A stretch of DNA of 64,000 bases, taken from Sandarakinorhabdus sp. AAP62 (GTDB taxonomy: Bacteria > Pseudomonadota > Alphaproteobacteria > Sphingomonadales > Sphingomonadaceae). The stretch spans positions 186,001-250,000 of the forward strand of contig NZ_ANFY01000005.1 in NCBI RefSeq assembly GCF_000331225.1, in the 5' to 3' direction. The notes under the pieces were generated by a model. It ran no database searches, was not told the origin of the DNA, and saw only the letters and a program-made list of their open reading frames with translations. Both the position numbers and the translations under genes were made by a program. Shown here in pieces: positions 26,731 to 36,235 of this stretch (position 1 is the stretch's first letter; each line of letters begins with the position of its first letter).

Positions 26731-29700
26731 ACGCGATGTCGAAGACCAAGGGCGGTGAACCCATGTCCGCGCCGCAGCCCGGCGCATCCGGCCGCCTCGC
26801 CGGCAAGGTGGCCTTGATTACCGGCGCCGCCGGCAATCTGGGCGGCAGCATCGTGCGCCGTTACCTGGCCGAAGGCGCAACCGTGGTGATGAGCGGCCGT
26901 GATGCGGCCCGCACCCAGGCCGCGCTGGATGCCGCCGTGGCCGATGTGGGCGGTACGGCCAGCATCGTCACCATGGATGGTGCCAATATCGAATCCGTGC
27001 GCGCTGGCATCGCCGAAATCGTCGCTCGCCACGGCCGCATCGATATCCTGGTCAACAACGCCGGTTCGGCGGGGCCGAAGCAGGTGCTGGGCGATCTGCC
27101 GCTGCTAACCGAAGAGCTTGAGGGCACGCCCGACAGCGAAACCGTGGGCGACGCCGCCCGCAACATCATGGTGGTGGCCTGGAACCTGGTGCGCGCCGCA
27201 GCGCCGGCAATGGGCGAGGGCGGCAGCATCATCAATGTTTCCACCATCTTCAGCCGCACCGATTATTTCGGCCGCGCGGCCTACACGGTGCCGAAGGCGG
27301 CGCTCAACATCCTTTCCAAGGGGTTGGCGCGCGAGCTCGGCACGCGCGGAATCCGGGTGAACCAGCTCTATCCCGGTCCGATTGCGTCCGAACGCATTCG
27401 CACCGTGTTTGCGGCGATGGACAAGTTGAAGGGCGATGACGCGGGCAGCACCGCCAATCATTTCTTTAACCTGATGGCGTTGGAACGCAGCGTGGGCGAC
27501 GAGGCCAAGGCCAAGACCTTCCCGGTGCCCGCCGATATCGCCAACACCTGCGTGTTCCTGGGGTCCGACGAAAGCGCCGCCTTTGCCGCCCATGATTTCG
27601 AAGTCACCCACGGCATGGCCGTGCCGCTGGAATCGCGCAGCGAATTCCTGCACCGGCCCGATCTGCGCGCCATCGATGGCGATGGCCACGGCATCTTGAT
27701 CAGCGCCGGCAACCAGCTGGACGACACGCTGGCCATGGCCGGCCTGTTCGCCGGGCAGGGGGCCAAGGTGCTGCTGGGCTTCCACGCCCAGGCGGCGCTG
27801 GATGATGCCGCCGAACGGCTGCCCGCCGGCGTGAAGGCGGTGCGCTTCCCGCGCCACGATCATATGGCGATGGATGCCGAACTGGCGCGCTTTACCGCGC
27901 ATGTTGCGCCCATAGATGGTGCCATCATCCTGCCAACGCGCGGGGCCGGCTATTTCACCGGCGATCTGGCGCAGGCCAGTGATGCCGCCGTCGAACGCTT
28001 CGTGGATGACGAACTCGAAGGCGCCATTGCCGTGGCCCGCACGCTCGACCGTTATTGGCAGCAGAGCGATGATCTGCCCGCCGATCCGCGCGTGCTGTTC
28101 ATCACCAATGCTGATGACGGTGCCGGCAATGGCTGGGCCGATGTCGGCCGTGCGGCCATCGAGGAATTGCTGCGGGTGTGGCGCGATGAAGCCCGCGTCG
28201 CCGCCGCGCAGGGCAAGACGCGCCGCCCGGTGTGGGGCAATCAGATCGTGCGCTTTGGCAATGGCGAAGCGGAAAACCGCGATTTTGCCGCTGGCCATGC
28301 CGCGCGCCTGCTGCTCGGCGGTCGCCATATCGAGCCGATCAATCTCTACATCCCCGCCAGCATCAGCCGCGCCACCGGCGCGCGCCGTGCGTTGGCGGGC
28401 ACGGCGGAAAACATCACCGGCCTGCACCTGGGCAAGGTGGCGCTGATCACCGGCGGTTCAGCCGGCATCGGCGGCGCGCTCGCCCGCCTGCTGGCGCTGG
28501 CTGGGGCCAAGGTGATGATGGTCGCCCGCCGCGAATCCGAACTGGATGCCGCGCGCGAACGCATTGTGGGCGAACTGCAGGATATCGGCTTTGCCGGGGT
28601 CGAGCGCCGCGTGCGCACGCTGGCCGGTATCGATGTGGCCGACATGAAGAGCCTGAAGCACGCTGTTGACGAGACGGTGCGCGCCTTTGGCCGCATCGAC
28701 TATTTGATCAACAACGCCGGCGTGTCGGGCGCGGAAGAGATGGCCGTTGACATGGGCGTGGAGAATTTCCGCCACACCCAGTTTGCCAACCTCATCTCCA
28801 ACTATGCCCTGATGCACATGGTGGTGCCGATGATGCGCCGCCAAGGTTCGGGCTATATCCTGAATGTGTCCAGTTACTTCGGTGGTGAGAAGTTTCTCGC
28901 TGTCTCCTACCCCAACCGCACCGATTATGCCGTTTCCAAGTCGGGACAGCGCGCCATGGTCGAATCCATGGCTCGTCACCTCGGCCCGGAAATCCAGATC
29001 AACGCCATTGCGCCCGGCCCGGTGGATGGTGATCGCCTGGCCGGCCTGGGCGGCAAGCCCGGCCTGTTCGAGCGGCGCGGCCGGCTGATCCTGGAGAACA
29101 AGCGGCTCAATGCTGTCCATGCCGCCGTGATCAAGGCGGTACGCGGCGGCGCGCCGGTCGCGCAATTGCTGTCACGCCTTGCCCGCAATGACAGCGTGCA
29201 ATTGAGCCATGACCGTTCCAACCCGCAGCCGATCCGCGACCTGGCCCTGGCCTGCGCCCGCGAAGGGGACGAGGTCTGCTGCTGGGATCGCTTCATCCTC
29301 ACCCCGCCGCTGGCGGCCAAGCTGCTGAAGCGACTGCGGCTGGGCGGCTGGCTGATCGGCACCGACTGGCAGACCCGCGACGCCAATGACTGGCTGCTGC
29401 GCGTGCCACCGGACGATACGCCCTGGCTTCCGCTGGCCCAGATCGGCCGTGAAGCCGCCAAGGTGCGCGGCGGCGTGCTGAGCCAGCTTCATCTGGGCAA
29501 GATGCCCACGGAGACGGAAGTGGCGCAGGCCACGGTGTTCTTCCTGGCTGATCGCGCCGTGTCAGGCGAAACCTTCATGCCGTCGGGAGGTCTCAACGTC
29601 GAACGGTCCAACACCGAACGCGAATTGTTTGGCAGCCCCAAGGCCGAGCGCCTTGCCAAGATGGGCGGCAAGACCGTGTGGCTGGTCGGCGAGCATCTCG

Positions 29701-30371
29701 CTGACTATCTCGGCGCGGCGGCCAGGGGTTTCCTCGATTGCGACGTGGCGCGCGTGGTGCTGATCACGGCCAGCGCGGCCGGTGCCGACGCCATCAAGGG
29801 CCATATCGCCGAGGGCGGCCGTATCGAAACGCAGCTGATCGAAGGCGATATCGAAGCCGCGATGGATCAGGCGCTGGCCACCTGGGGCCACCCCACCACC
29901 ATCGTTTCGACCCCGCTGAAAGCCCTGCCGGACCAGCTGTTCGATGCGGAAAGCCCGCTGGATGGTGACGGCTTTGCCGATGTGGTGGAGCATAATCTGA
30001 CCCATCATTTCCGCATCGCCCGCAAGGTGTCGCTGTTCGACGAATGCCAGCTGGTGCTGGTATCGCCGGATGTGCCGATGGGTGAGGGCGCCAAGGGCGC
30101 CTTCGCACTGGCCAATTTCGTGAAGACGACGCTGCATGCCTTCACGGCGACCATCGCGGTGGAAAATGAGCGGCTGGTGCACGAAGTGGCGGTGAACCAG
30201 ATCAACCTCACCCGCCGCGTGCGCTCCGAGGAGCCGCGCAATGCCGCCGAGCATGAGGAAGAAGTGCGCCGCTTTGCCCGGGCCGTGCTGCTGGCCGGTG
30301 CGCCGCTGCCGGATGCGGAGGACAGCCGTTATCGCAGCCGCATCTATCGCGGAATGTCGCTGACGGTGTAG
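26727..30371 (+). CDS. mcr: bifunctional malonyl-CoA reductase
   Basis: A 1214-aa protein of two SDR-containing halves, matching the roughly 1220-aa Chloroflexus enzyme. The N-half (about 22-560) has the Rossmann motif TGAAGNLGG and catalytic Ser172, Tyr186 and Lys190 (YTVPK). In the family it reduces malonate semialdehyde to 3-hydroxypropionate. The C-half (about 575-1214) has TGGSAGIGG and Tyr734/Lys738 (YAVSK). It reduces malonyl-CoA to malonate semialdehyde. Four NADPH-equivalent electrons are spent in total. Each half also carries a second, degenerate SDR-like lobe. The start overlaps the synthase stop (ATGA), so the two enzymes of consecutive reactions are translationally coupled. A second Met at residue 4 or 13 could be the true start. 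Confidence 0.95.
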   Translation: MNAMSKTKGGEPMSAPQPGASGRLAGKVALITGAAGNLGGSIVRRYLAEGATVVMSGRDAARTQAALDAAVADVGGTASIVTMDGANIESVRAGIAEIVARHGRIDILVNNAGSAGPKQVLGDLPLLTEELEGTPDSETVGDAARNIMVVAWNLVRAAAPAMGEGGSIINVSTIFSRTDYFGRAAYTVPKAALNILSKGLARELGTRGIRVNQLYPGPIASERIRTVFAAMDKLKGDDAGSTANHFFNLMALERSVGDEAKAKTFPVPADIANTCVFLGSDESAAFAAHDFEVTHGMAVPLESRSEFLHRPDLRAIDGDGHGILISAGNQLDDTLAMAGLFAGQGAKVLLGFHAQAALDDAAERLPAGVKAVRFPRHDHMAMDAELARFTAHVAPIDGAIILPTRGAGYFTGDLAQASDAAVERFVDDELEGAIAVARTLDRYWQQSDDLPADPRVLFITNADDGAGNGWADVGRAAIEELLRVWRDEARVAAAQGKTRRPVWGNQIVRFGNGEAENRDFAAGHAARLLLGGRHIEPINLYIPASISRATGARRALAGTAENITGLHLGKVALITGGSAGIGGALARLLALAGAKVMMVARRESELDAARERIVGELQDIGFAGVERRVRTLAGIDVADMKSLKHAVDETVRAFGRIDYLINNAGVSGAEEMAVDMGVENFRHTQFANLISNYALMHMVVPMMRRQGSGYILNVSSYFGGEKFLAVSYPNRTDYAVSKSGQRAMVESMARHLGPEIQINAIAPGPVDGDRLAGLGGKPGLFERRGRLILENKRLNAVHAAVIKAVRGGAPVAQLLSRLARNDSVQLSHDRSNPQPIRDLALACAREGDEVCCWDRFILTPPLAAKLLKRLRLGGWLIGTDWQTRDANDWLLRVPPDDTPWLPLAQIGREAAKVRGGVLSQLHLGKMPTETEVAQATVFFLADRAVSGETFMPSGGLNVERSNTERELFGSPKAERLAKMGGKTVWLVGEHLADYLGAAARGFLDCDVARVVLITASAAGADAIKGHIAEGGRIETQLIEGDIEAAMDQALATWGHPTTIVSTPLKALPDQLFDAESPLDGDGFADVVEHNLTHHFRIARKVSLFDECQLVLVSPDVPMGEGAKGAFALANFVKTTLHAFTATIAVENERLVHEVAVNQINLTRRVRSEEPRNAAEHEEEVRRFARAVLLAGAPLPDAEDSRYRSRIYRGMSLTV

Positions 30372-30393
30372 GCCTGCCCGTAACAAGGCTGAA

Positions 30394-30463
30394 CCGCTCA
30401 TGCCGAGCTTGTCGAGGCACGCACCACCCTTCCTGCGTACCTCGACAAGCTCGGCATGAGCGG
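30394..30463. repeat. dispersed palindromic repeat / terminator hairpin
   Basis: Two 30-bp arms matching at 29 of 30 positions around a 10-nt loop form a very long hairpin 22 bp after the malonyl-CoA reductase stop. The core CCTCGACAAGCTCGGCATGAGCGG recurs near 49.7 kb in both orientations, so this is a repeat family and not a unique terminator. It probably also stops the convergent transcripts of mcr and parA. Confidence 0.85.
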
Positions 30464-30485
30464 GTCTGGCCTTGCGGCAGTCAGA

Positions 30486-31205
30486 TCAAGCGGTCAGCCG
30501 CCGCTCGATATCGGCCCAAAGTCCGGCGATGGCCGTGGCGGCCGGGCTGCTGCGGCCCGCCAGCAATGGCGTGCGCGTGGCGGTCATGGCTTCAACGGCA
30601 GCCGCATAGGGGATCACGGGCCAATCAGGGTGCAGCGCCAGGGCTTCGCGGTGCAGCCCCTTGCGGCGATCGGCCATGGAGAACACCGGCATGACCGATG
30701 GCGGTGATTTCATCTCGCTGCCGAGATGCTCAGTCAATCGCACCAGGGCGCGCGTCGAAAGCGGTGAGGGGATCAGAGGTACCACCACCAGATCGGCGGC
30801 GCGAAACAATTGATCGGCCAGCTCGGTCAGGCCAGGCGGGCAATCGAGAATGATTCGATCATAGCGATCTTCCAGCGATTTCAAGGCCTTTTTCAGCCTC
30901 TTTTCACCTTCCGTGGCAAGATCGGCCTCCAGCCGGCGCAGCGAGCGATCCGCGGCCAGCACGTCCAGATTGGGGAACGCGGTGGGCTGGACCAAGTCAG
31001 AAAGATCGGCCTCGGCAAGACCCTTGCGGGCCTTGGCACCGGCGCGGGGCTCCACCTTCAGCAACCAGCTGGCAGCGCCCTGGGCATCCAGATCCCAGAG
31101 CAGGGTGCGCCTGCCGGAAAGCGTTGCCGCCGCATGGGCCAGATTGACGGCCAGCGCAGTCTTGCCCACTCCGCCCTTCACGCTGAACAGGGCAATGCAG
31201 CGCAT
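30486..31205 (-). CDS. ParA/MinD-family ATPase
   Basis: A 239-aa deviant-Walker-A ATPase: FSVKGGVGKTALAVN at the N-terminus, Walker A' LLWDLDAQG and Walker B RIILDCPPG. No HTH DNA-binding extension and no parB or centromere-like repeats are adjacent, so it is an orphan ParA. Such proteins position cargo (chemosensory arrays, storage granules, plasmids) or act in cell-pole organisation. The ATG begins MRCIALF; the gene lies 7 bp downstream of merR and may be the tail of the rpmF-plsX-fabH-ihfA-merR cluster. Confidence 0.85.
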   Translation of the reverse strand: MRCIALFSVKGGVGKTALAVNLAHAAATLSGRRTLLWDLDAQGAASWLLKVEPRAGAKARKGLAEADLSDLVQPTAFPNLDVLAADRSLRRLEADLATEGEKRLKKALKSLEDRYDRIILDCPPGLTELADQLFRAADLVVVPLIPSPLSTRALVRLTEHLGSEMKSPPSVMPVFSMADRRKGLHREALALHPDWPVIPYAAAVEAMTATRTPLLAGRSSPAATAIAGLWADIERRLTA

Positions 31206-31212
31206 GGGCGGC

Positions 31213-31587
31213 TCAGGCCGCCAGGGCGGCGACAAGGGAATCGCGGATGGCGATCAGGCGCTGACGATCCGGGCTGCGGGCGGGCGCCACCGCCACAACC
31301 GGCGCTGCCATGGCCGGTGCCGGCGGCACATCCTTGGCGGCCACGCCCTTGCCGGTCAGCGCCAGCTGAGCGCCGCGGATGGTCATGCCATCATCGTGCA
31401 GCAAGGCCTTGATCTGACGCAGCAAGCTCATGTCGACCGGGCGATAATAGCGCCGGCCGCCGGCGCGCTTCAGCGGTTGTAACTGCGTGAAGCGGGTTTC
31501 CCAGAAACGCAGCACGTGCGCCGGGACGCCAATCTCGTCGGCAGCTTCGGAAATGGTGCGGAACGCTGTATCGGATTTGTCGGTCAC
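31213..31587 (-). CDS. MerR-family transcriptional regulator
   Basis: A 124-aa protein with an N-terminal MerR winged-helix domain ([20 protein letters not shown] ... GRRYYRP). The Ala/Pro-rich C-terminus lacks a recognisable metal- or drug-binding domain. This matches the small MerR proteins conserved directly after ihfA in alphaproteobacteria, whose targets are generally unknown. It is separated from ihfA by 31 bp and from parA by 7 bp. Confidence 0.88.
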   Translation of the reverse strand: MTDKSDTAFRTISEAADEIGVPAHVLRFWETRFTQLQPLKRAGGRRYYRPVDMSLLRQIKALLHDDGMTIRGAQLALTGKGVAAKDVPPAPAMAAPVVAVAPARSPDRQRLIAIRDSLVAALAA

Positions 31588-31618
31588 GTTCTGCCCATTC
31601 CTCTGGCCGCCTCAGTCC

Positions 31619-31921
31619 TTACTTGTTGATGGCTTCGCGCAGCAGTTGGCTGGGCCGGAAGGTCAGCACCGTGCGCGGCTCGATCGGCACTTCCACCCCG
31701 GTCTTGGGGTTGCGGCCAACGCGCAAGCCCTTGCTGCGCAAGACGAAACTGCCAAAGCTGGAAATCTTGACGTTGCCGCCGGCAACCAGCGCCTCGCTGA
31801 TCCGGTCGAGAACCTGTTCGACCAGTTGCGCTGATTCCGTTCGTGACAGGCCGATCTCACGATGGACGGAATCAGCCAGATCAGCGCGTGTGACGCTTCC
31901 TGCAGATGCTGTGGTGGCCAT
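31619..31921 (-). CDS. ihfA: integration host factor subunit alpha
   Basis: A 100-aa HU/IHF-family DNA-bending protein with the DNA-intercalating proline arm ([15 protein letters not shown]) and the SSFGSF turn. An alphaproteobacterial context (plsX-fabH-ihfA-merR) supports alpha over HU. With IhfB it bends DNA for recombination and promoter architecture. A purine-rich ribosome-binding site (GGGGGAGAAG) immediately precedes the ATG. The 149-bp gap upstream includes an A/T-rich stretch that may carry its own promoter. Confidence 0.93.
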   Translation of the reverse strand: MATTASAGSVTRADLADSVHREIGLSRTESAQLVEQVLDRISEALVAGGNVKISSFGSFVLRSKGLRVGRNPKTGVEVPIEPRTVLTFRPSQLLREAINK

Positions 31922-32070
31922 GACTTCTCCCCCATTTGCTGCCTGCCCGACAGCGGTTGACCCGATTGGTGAGACAAAGCGGCAAGCGTGCCCTGTTATC
32001 GCGTGATTTTACGCGCTTTTTTTTGATTCGCTATATTTATTGTCGCACCCTGTCGCAGGGCGTTCAAGGC

Positions 32071-33051
32071 TTACCAGCGAACGGCAGCAGCGCCCCAGGT
32101 GAAACCGCCGCCCATGGCTTCCAGCAGCAGCAGATCGCCCGGCTGAATCCGGCCATCGCGCACGGCCGTATCCAGCGCCAGCGGTACCGAGGCGGCCGAT
32201 GTGTTGGCATGTTGGTCCACCGTCACCACCACCTGATCGGGCGACAGGTTCAGTTTCCTTGCAGTGGCTTCCAGGATGCGCAGATTGGCCTGGTGCGGCA
32301 CTACCCAGGCGACATCCGACGGCTTCAAAGACGCTGCCTCAAGAACTTCGCCCATCACACTGGAAAGATTGACAACAGCGTGGCGGAAAACTTCCTTGCC
32401 CTTCATCCGCAGCTTGCCGGTGGTGCCGGTGGAACCCGGCCCGCCATCAACATAGAGCAGATCATTGTAGCGGCCATCGCTGTGCAGGCGGCAGGCGATG
32501 ACCCCCCGATCGCTGGAATTTTCGCCGGGCTGCGTTTGTGCTTCCAGCACGATGGCGCCGGCACCATCACCGAACAGCACGGCAGTGGTGCGGTCTTCCC
32601 AATCAAGGATGTGGCTGAAGGTTTCGGCACCGATCACCAGCGCGCGATTGTGGGCGCCGGTAGCCAGCAGCGAATCCACCACGGTAAGGGCATAGAGGAA
32701 ACCCGAGCAGACAGCCGCCACGTCAAAGGCCACACCATGCATCATGCCCAGCTTGTGCTGCACCACGGTGGCCACGGCCGGAAAAGTCTGGTCGGGCGTG
32801 GCGGTGGCAACGACAATCAGATCGATATCGTCGGGCGTCAGTTGTGCGGCTGCCAGCGCCCGCCGCGCGGCTTCGACGGCGAGATCAGAAGTGAATTCGC
32901 CTTCCGCCGCGATATGGCGACGGCGGATGCCAGTGCGCTCGATGATCCATTCATCCGAAGTGTCGAGCCGGGCGGCCAGATCCTCATTGGACAACACGGT
33001 CTGCGGCAGATAGCTGCCGGTGCCGATGATGACGGAACGCCGCTTGCTCAT
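32071..33051 (-). CDS. fabH: beta-ketoacyl-ACP synthase III
   Basis: A 326-aa thiolase-fold condensing enzyme with catalytic Cys115 ([11 protein letters not shown]), His in VPHQANLRI and Asn in [10 protein letters not shown], the complete Cys-His-Asn triad. It starts fatty-acid synthesis by condensing acetyl-CoA with malonyl-ACP. It overlaps plsX by 4 bp, the standard arrangement. It draws on malonyl-ACP and therefore on the same malonyl pool as the malonyl-CoA reductase encoded nearby. Confidence 0.97.
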   Translation of the reverse strand: MSKRRSVIIGTGSYLPQTVLSNEDLAARLDTSDEWIIERTGIRRRHIAAEGEFTSDLAVEAARRALAAAQLTPDDIDLIVVATATPDQTFPAVATVVQHKLGMMHGVAFDVAAVCSGFLYALTVVDSLLATGAHNRALVIGAETFSHILDWEDRTTAVLFGDGAGAIVLEAQTQPGENSSDRGVIACRLHSDGRYNDLLYVDGGPGSTGTTGKLRMKGKEVFRHAVVNLSSVMGEVLEAASLKPSDVAWVVPHQANLRILEATARKLNLSPDQVVVTVDQHANTSAASVPLALDTAVRDGRIQPGDLLLLEAMGGGFTWGAAAVRW

Positions 33052-34109
33052 GCTGCATCCGGCTCGGCTGTGGTGGCAGACGCCATGTCGATGCCGGCCA
33101 GATCGTCGCGGATGCGGCGGCTGACGTCCCCGATCACCAGATCATGCGCCACACCAATGGCATTGGCGAGGCCGCGGGCATTGGCGCTGCCGTGGCTTTT
33201 CACCACCAGACCGTTGAGACCCAGGAACACAGCACCATTGTGGGCATTGGGATCGAGATGGGCGCGCAGCGACTGCAGGGCGCCGCGTGCGATGAAATAG
33301 CCGAGCTTGCCCCAGATCGAGGCGCGGAAGGCGTTGCCGAGCAGGCCCGTGACCAGCCGGCTGGTGCCTTCGGCGGTCTTCAGCGCGATGTTGCCGGAAA
33401 AACCGTCGGTCACCACCACGTCGACATCGCCGGAACCGATCTTGTCGCCTTCGACAAAGCCCAGGAACTGCATCGGCAGGCGGGCGCCTTTCAGCACGGT
33501 GGCGGCGGCCCGGATTTCGTCCGTGCCCTTCAATTCTTCTTCACCGATGTTGAGCAGGGCGAGCTTTGGCCGTTCCAGCCCCAGCACGGTGCGCGCAAAG
33601 GCCGCGCCCATCACCGCGAACTGCACCAGGTTGCGGGCATCGCATTCGGTGTTGGCGCCCAGATCGAGCATCACCGATTCGGATTTCAGGGTTGGCAGCA
33701 CCGCGGCCAGCGCCGGCCGGTCGATGCCCGGCATGGTGCGCAGCGCAAACAGCGACATCGCCATCAGCGCGCCGGTATTGCCGGCTGACAGGGCCACATT
33801 GGCCTGGCCCTGTTTCACCGCATCAATGGCCATGCCCATCGAGGTGGTGCGGGCACGTCGCAGCACCTGGCTGGGCTTGTCGCTCATGGCGACGACATCT
33901 TCGCAATGGATGGTCTGCGACCGCGACGCCAGCCGCGGCCAGCGCGCCAGTTCGGCCGCGATCACGTCCTGCCGGCCAAACAGCAGGAACGACAGGCGCG
34001 GGTAGCGTTCTGCAGCTATGTCAGCAGCAGCGATGGCTTCGGCAGCCCCGGCATCGCCGCTCATCACGTCGAGCGCGATGACCGGATCCCGGTTTGGCAT
34101 GCCTGTCAT
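33048..34109 (-). CDS. plsX: phosphate acyltransferase PlsX
   Basis: A 353-aa enzyme with the N-terminal signature [12 protein letters not shown], then SAGNTGALM and DLGANTECD. It forms acyl-phosphate from acyl-ACP for phosphatidic acid synthesis at the membrane. The start is the first ATG; another ATG 9 bp downstream is possible. It lies between rpmF (31-bp gap) and fabH (4-bp overlap). Confidence 0.97.
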   Translation of the reverse strand: MTGMPNRDPVIALDVMSGDAGAAEAIAAADIAAERYPRLSFLLFGRQDVIAAELARWPRLASRSQTIHCEDVVAMSDKPSQVLRRARTTSMGMAIDAVKQGQANVALSAGNTGALMAMSLFALRTMPGIDRPALAAVLPTLKSESVMLDLGANTECDARNLVQFAVMGAAFARTVLGLERPKLALLNIGEEELKGTDEIRAAATVLKGARLPMQFLGFVEGDKIGSGDVDVVVTDGFSGNIALKTAEGTSRLVTGLLGNAFRASIWGKLGYFIARGALQSLRAHLDPNAHNGAVFLGLNGLVVKSHGSANARGLANAIGVAHDLVIGDVSRRIRDDLAGIDMASATTAEPDAA

Positions 34110-34140
34110 AGGAACCGGGCCAGCCCGCCGGGCGCCAGGA

Positions 34141-34320
34141 TCAGGCTTCGACGGAAACGACTTCGCGGCCGTTGTAGAAACCGCAGGCCCCGCACATGTT
34201 GTGCGGCAGCTTCAGTTCGCCGCAATTCGGGCATTCCTGAAACTGGGTCGCAGTCAGCGCATGGTGGCTGCGACGCATGTTGCGGCGGGAAGGCGAAGTC
34301 TTGCGCTTGGGAACGGCCAT
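34141..34320 (-). CDS. rpmF: 50S ribosomal protein L32
   Basis: A 59-aa basic protein, [20 protein letters not shown] at the start, with a C-terminal zinc-type CPNCG...CGAC cluster, an exact L32 pattern. It is the first gene of the rpmF-plsX-fabH-ihfA cluster. The upstream in-frame extension is not part of L32 and was excluded. The 244-bp gap to recN should contain the divergent promoters; none stands out. Confidence 0.97.
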   Translation of the reverse strand: MAVPKRKTSPSRRNMRRSHHALTATQFQECPNCGELKLPHNMCGACGFYNGREVVSVEA

Positions 34321-34564
34321 GAGGCACCTGTATCCATCAATCTGAACGGTCGTTTGATCCATCAACCGGTGGGGTGCCCCAACCCTGGCTGTGCCGTGAC
34401 GCTGGCCATGGCAAAAGACCGGGCAAGAACCCCGGATTGACAGAGAAGCACGCGGCTATATTCGATTTTCGCGCCAGTGCAAGCGTGAATGCCAAATGGC
34501 GGGCATTCGGGTGTGTGAAAATGCCTCTCGCGTCGCAGCGTGGCAATGAGCTAACAGCATAGCC

Positions 34565-36232
34565 GTGCTCACCGCGCTTGCCATCCAGAATGTCGTGCTG
34601 ATCGAGGCGTTGGCCATCGAGTTCGCGCCAAGTTTGCATGGGCCGGGCCTGGCGGTGCTCACCGGCGAGACCGGGGCCGGCAAATCCATCCTGCTCGACG
34701 CGCTCGGCCTGGTGCTGGGCAGCCGGGCGGATGCATCGCTGGTGCGGGCCGGCACCGATACCGCCCGCGTGGTGGCAGAATTCGCCGTGGCGCCCGACCA
34801 TCCGGTGCGGGCGCTGCTGGCCGAAAATGATCTGGATTGTGATGGCGCCATCATCCTGCGCCGCCAGTTGAAGGCCGATGGCGGCAGCCGGGCCTTCGTC
34901 AACGATCAGCCGGTTTCGGCGACATTGCTGCGCGAACTGGGCGGCTGCCTGGTGGAAATTCACGGCCAGCATGATGAGCGTGGGCTGCTCAGCCCCAGGG
35001 GGCACCGCGCCTTGCTCGACCAGTTTGGTGGCCTTGCGGTGCCCCTGGCTGCCACCAATGAAGCCTGGGCCGCCTGGCGGGAGGCCAGCGCTGCCGCCGA
35101 AGCCGCGCGGGAACGCCTGGCTACCGACCAGCGCGACCGCGAGTGGCTGGACCATGCCGTCGCCGAGCTGGAAGCGCTGGAACCCCAGCCGGGCGAGGAA
35201 GCCGAACTGGCGCTGGCCCGCGCTGCCATGCAGAAGGGTGCGCGGCTGACCGACGATCTGGCGACGATTGCCGATCTGTTCGGCCAGGGCAGCGCCACCC
35301 TGGGGCAGGGGGCACGGCGGCTCGACCGGATTTCGGCGGAGCATCCCTTGCTGGCTGCCGCGCTGGAGGCGCTCGACCGGGCCCTCGTTGAAGCCGGCGA
35401 GGCGGAATCCCGCCTCGCCGAAGCTGTTGGCGCGCTGGATGCGGACCCGGCCCGGCTGGAACAGGTGGAAAGCCGCCTGTTCGAACTCCGCGGCGTGGCC
35501 CGCAAGCACAAGGTGGAGGCCGAAGCCCTGCCGGATCTGGCGGCGGCCTTGAAAGCGCGGGCCGAAGCCCTGGTGGCCGGCGAGGAAGGGTTGGTGGTCC
35601 TTGATGCGGCCGTGAAGGCTGCCGAAGCGGCCTATGGGCGCGCCGCCGCCACGCTGAGTGCGGCGCGGGCCATGGCCGCAGCCCGGTTGGACGCGGCCGT
35701 GGCGGCCGAACTGAAGCCGCTGAAGCTGGATGCGGCCCGGTTTCGCACGCGGATCACGCCGTTGCCGGCCAGCGAATGGGGAGCCGACGGGCAGGAACGG
35801 GCCGAGTTCGAGATCGCCACCAACCCTGGCGCCGATTTCGCGCCGCTGATCAAGATCGCCTCGGGCGGGGAACTTTCGCGCTTCATCCTGGCGCTGAAGG
35901 TGGCGCTGGCCAGTGCCGGCAGTGCCGGCACCATCATCTTTGACGAGATTGATCGCGGCGTTGGCGGCGCGGTGGCATCGGCCATCGGCGAGCGGTTGGC
36001 GCGCCTGGCGGGCGAAGCCCAGGTGCTGGTGGTCACCCACAGCCCGCAGGTAGCCGCGCGCGGCCACACGCAATGGCGGATCGAGAAATCGGTGGACGCC
36101 GGCATCACCCGCACCCGCCTGACCGCGCTTGACGGTGAGGCGCGCCGTGAAGAAATTGCCCGTATGTTGTCTGGGGCGGATGTCACCCCCGAAGCCCGCG
36201 CCCAGGCAGCGCGACTGCTGGAAGGAGTTTGA
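34565..36232 (+). CDS. recN: DNA repair protein RecN
   Basis: A 555-aa SMC-like ATPase with Walker A TGETGAGKSILLDA near the N-terminus, an Ala-rich coiled-coil middle, signature IASGGELSRFILALK and Walker B IIFDEIDRGVGG, plus a C-terminal QVLVVTHSPQVAA. RecN acts at double-strand breaks with RecA. It starts at GTG; no ATG precedes the conserved MLTALAIQNV-type start. The stop lies 3 bp before the serine hydrolase start, suggesting an operon. Confidence 0.95.
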   Translation: MLTALAIQNVVLIEALAIEFAPSLHGPGLAVLTGETGAGKSILLDALGLVLGSRADASLVRAGTDTARVVAEFAVAPDHPVRALLAENDLDCDGAIILRRQLKADGGSRAFVNDQPVSATLLRELGGCLVEIHGQHDERGLLSPRGHRALLDQFGGLAVPLAATNEAWAAWREASAAAEAARERLATDQRDREWLDHAVAELEALEPQPGEEAELALARAAMQKGARLTDDLATIADLFGQGSATLGQGARRLDRISAEHPLLAAALEALDRALVEAGEAESRLAEAVGALDADPARLEQVESRLFELRGVARKHKVEAEALPDLAAALKARAEALVAGEEGLVVLDAAVKAAEAAYGRAAATLSAARAMAAARLDAAVAAELKPLKLDAARFRTRITPLPASEWGADGQERAEFEIATNPGADFAPLIKIASGGELSRFILALKVALASAGSAGTIIFDEIDRGVGGAVASAIGERLARLAGEAQVLVVTHSPQVAARGHTQWRIEKSVDAGITRTRLTALDGEARREEIARMLSGADVTPEARAQAARLLEGV

Positions 36233-36235
36233 GTG

